From contig BPUI01000001.1 in the NCBI GenBank assembly GCA_019973575.1, forward strand, positions 62,001-126,000: a stretch of DNA of 64,000 bases, given 5' to 3'. The notes under the pieces were generated by a model. The model had not been told where the DNA came from. It searched no databases and worked only from the letters and a program-made list of their open reading frames with translations. The translations under genes and the position numbers were made by a program. Positions 63,104-64,000 of the stretch are shown here, piece by piece. The stretch is from Gemmatimonadetes bacterium T265. GTDB lineage: Bacteria > Gemmatimonadota > Gemmatimonadetes > Gemmatimonadales > Gemmatimonadaceae. Every line of letters begins with the position of its first letter. Position 1 is the first letter of the stretch.

Positions 63104-64000
63104 TCAGTCCTCGAGTACCGCCCGCTGCGAGCGCCGCACGTGCCGCAGCTCGAACACCTGCGCGACCTCGCCGCCGAGAATAAAGACGATCGACGCGTAA
63201 TAGACCCAGAACACGACGATCACGAACGCGGCGAGCGTCCCCGTGTAGAGCGACCCCGGGTCGAACGAGCGCACGTAGACGGCGAACACCATCTTCGCCA
63301 CCTCGAGCAGCACGCCCCCCAGGGTCGCGGCGAGGAGCGCGGTCTGCCACCGGATGCGCCGGTTAGGCAACGTCTTGTACAGGCCGAAGAACATCGCCGT
63401 AATGAACGAGAACGCGACCGCGCGCCCGGCCCAGTACTCGAGGCCGCCCATCACGTCCTGCCGGACGCCGAGGTTGATGAGCACGCGCACGCCGGACGAC
63501 GTCGCGAGGCTGAGGTAGGCCGACAGGGCGGAGTAGGCGACGACGAGCACGGTCGAGACGACCGTGACCTGCACGTCGAACACCTTGCCGGCGACGATGC
63601 CGCGTTCCTGGTCGATGTCGAACACCGCGGCGAGCACCGACCGGAGCGAGCCGAAAAGACGCGTCGAGAACCAGACGAACGACACGGCCGACACGAGGCC
63701 GACGCGGCCGCGCGTACGGATCGCGTCGGCGATCACGTCGCGCAGGAGGCCGCTGCCGGAGCTGACGCCGCCGGGCAGCAGCCGGTCGAGCAGCACCGCG
63801 ACCTGCGCCGCCGACGCGTCGGGGGTCTGCCCGAGCACGTACGCCACGCCCGTGATGAGCAGCAGCGCGAACGGCAGGGCCGCGAGCAGGATGTTGAAGG
63901 AGATCCCGCCGGCGAGGAAGAAGATGTCATCCTCGCCGGAGTTGTCCCAGACGCGGCGCGCGTAGTCGCCGAGCGTGCGACGAACGCGGACCCTGAGCGG
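63104..64000 (-). CDS. YihY/virulence factor BrkB family membrane protein, N-terminus beyond window
   Basis: The reading frame is open to the window edge, so about 298 residues are seen and the start is missing. The visible N-part contains DDIFFLAGGISFNILLAALPFALLLITG, the first helix of the family, and the rest has the typical six-helix pattern with SFVWFSTRLFGSLRSVLAAVFDI, YKTLPNRRIRWQTALLAATLGG and a final VFWVYYASIVFILGGEVAQVFE. The family was once called ribonuclease BN but is a transport- or envelope-type membrane protein of uncertain function. The C-terminus is cytosolic and charged (RRSQRAVLED). LPNRRI is CCT-AAC. Confidence 0.88.
   Translation of the reverse strand, partial: PLRVRVRRTLGDYARRVWDNSGEDDIFFLAGGISFNILLAALPFALLLITGVAYVLGQTPDASAAQVAVLLDRLLPGGVSSGSGLLRDVIADAIRTRGRVGLVSAVSFVWFSTRLFGSLRSVLAAVFDIDQERGIVAGKVFDVQVTVVSTVLVVAYSALSAYLSLATSSGVRVLINLGVRQDVMGGLEYWAGRAVAFSFITAMFFGLYKTLPNRRIRWQTALLAATLGGVLLEVAKMVFAVYVRSFDPGSLYTGTLAAFVIVVFWVYYASIVFILGGEVAQVFELRHVRRSQRAVLED

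Overview
The window is very GC-rich chromosomal DNA from a diderm (Gram-negative type) bacterium. Gene content fits Gemmatimonadota best: TonB receptors with carboxypeptidase-regulatory-like N-domains, many lipoproteins, a SpoIID-like protein in a non-sporulating context, MglA/Roadblock, BshB1-type bacillithiol synthesis and dense use of GTG starts. That assignment is inference; no rRNA or tRNA is present to test it. I found no CRISPR array, integrase, transposase or prophage genes. The one clear RNA gene is a small SRP RNA.

Layout. 1-5.8 kb (minus): the start of a hydantoinase-like gene, then DUF4105, an outer-membrane-like protein, SpoIID, rimO and yajQ, several of them joined by GTGA stop/start overlaps. 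6-10.8 kb (plus): three tandem arylsulfotransferase-family lipoproteins, with the decayed remains of a fourth copy between the first two. 10.8-17.1 kb (minus): TonB receptor, beta-propeller protein, a sigma-70 factor and signal peptidase I. 17.3-29.6 kb: two aldehyde dehydrogenases, a plug-only TonB-like protein, an NtrX-type regulator, ComM, an FKBP lipoprotein, DUF983 and a tandem pseudokinase-kinase. 29.6-35.6 kb: a 1472-residue NtrY-like histidine kinase, divergent from a creatininase homologue that has lost most metal ligands, then a secreted protein.

35.7-44.7 kb (plus) is a tripartite export operon: TolC, HlyD-type adaptor, one MacB-type ATPase and four MacB-type permeases that form two duplicated A-B pairs; a 105-bp interspersed palindrome sits between ATPase and permeases. 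44.7-49.4 kb (plus): bshB1-kynA-kynB with overlapping starts, then a cysteine desulfurase overlapping mnmA. 49.6-54.2 kb (minus): dnaJ-grpE, cinA and an adenylate-forming enzyme, with a divergent HDOD gene to 55.4 kb. 55.4-61.6 kb (minus) holds pgsA, mglA, a Roadblock protein, a small membrane protein, recR, ybaB, dnaX, a small conserved gene and, directly upstream, the SRP RNA gene. 61.6-64 kb (minus): threonine aldolase, a repeat-rich lipoprotein and a YihY-family protein cut by the edge.

The most unusual global signal is a heptamer, GTTAGGC/GCCTAAC, seen 36 times by eye. This is roughly six times the number expected from base composition. It occurs on both strands and in two reading frames, so that Leu-Gly is written TTA-GGC and Pro-Asn is written CCT-AAC. 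It is absent for 11.5 kb between about 15.2 and 26.7 kb.
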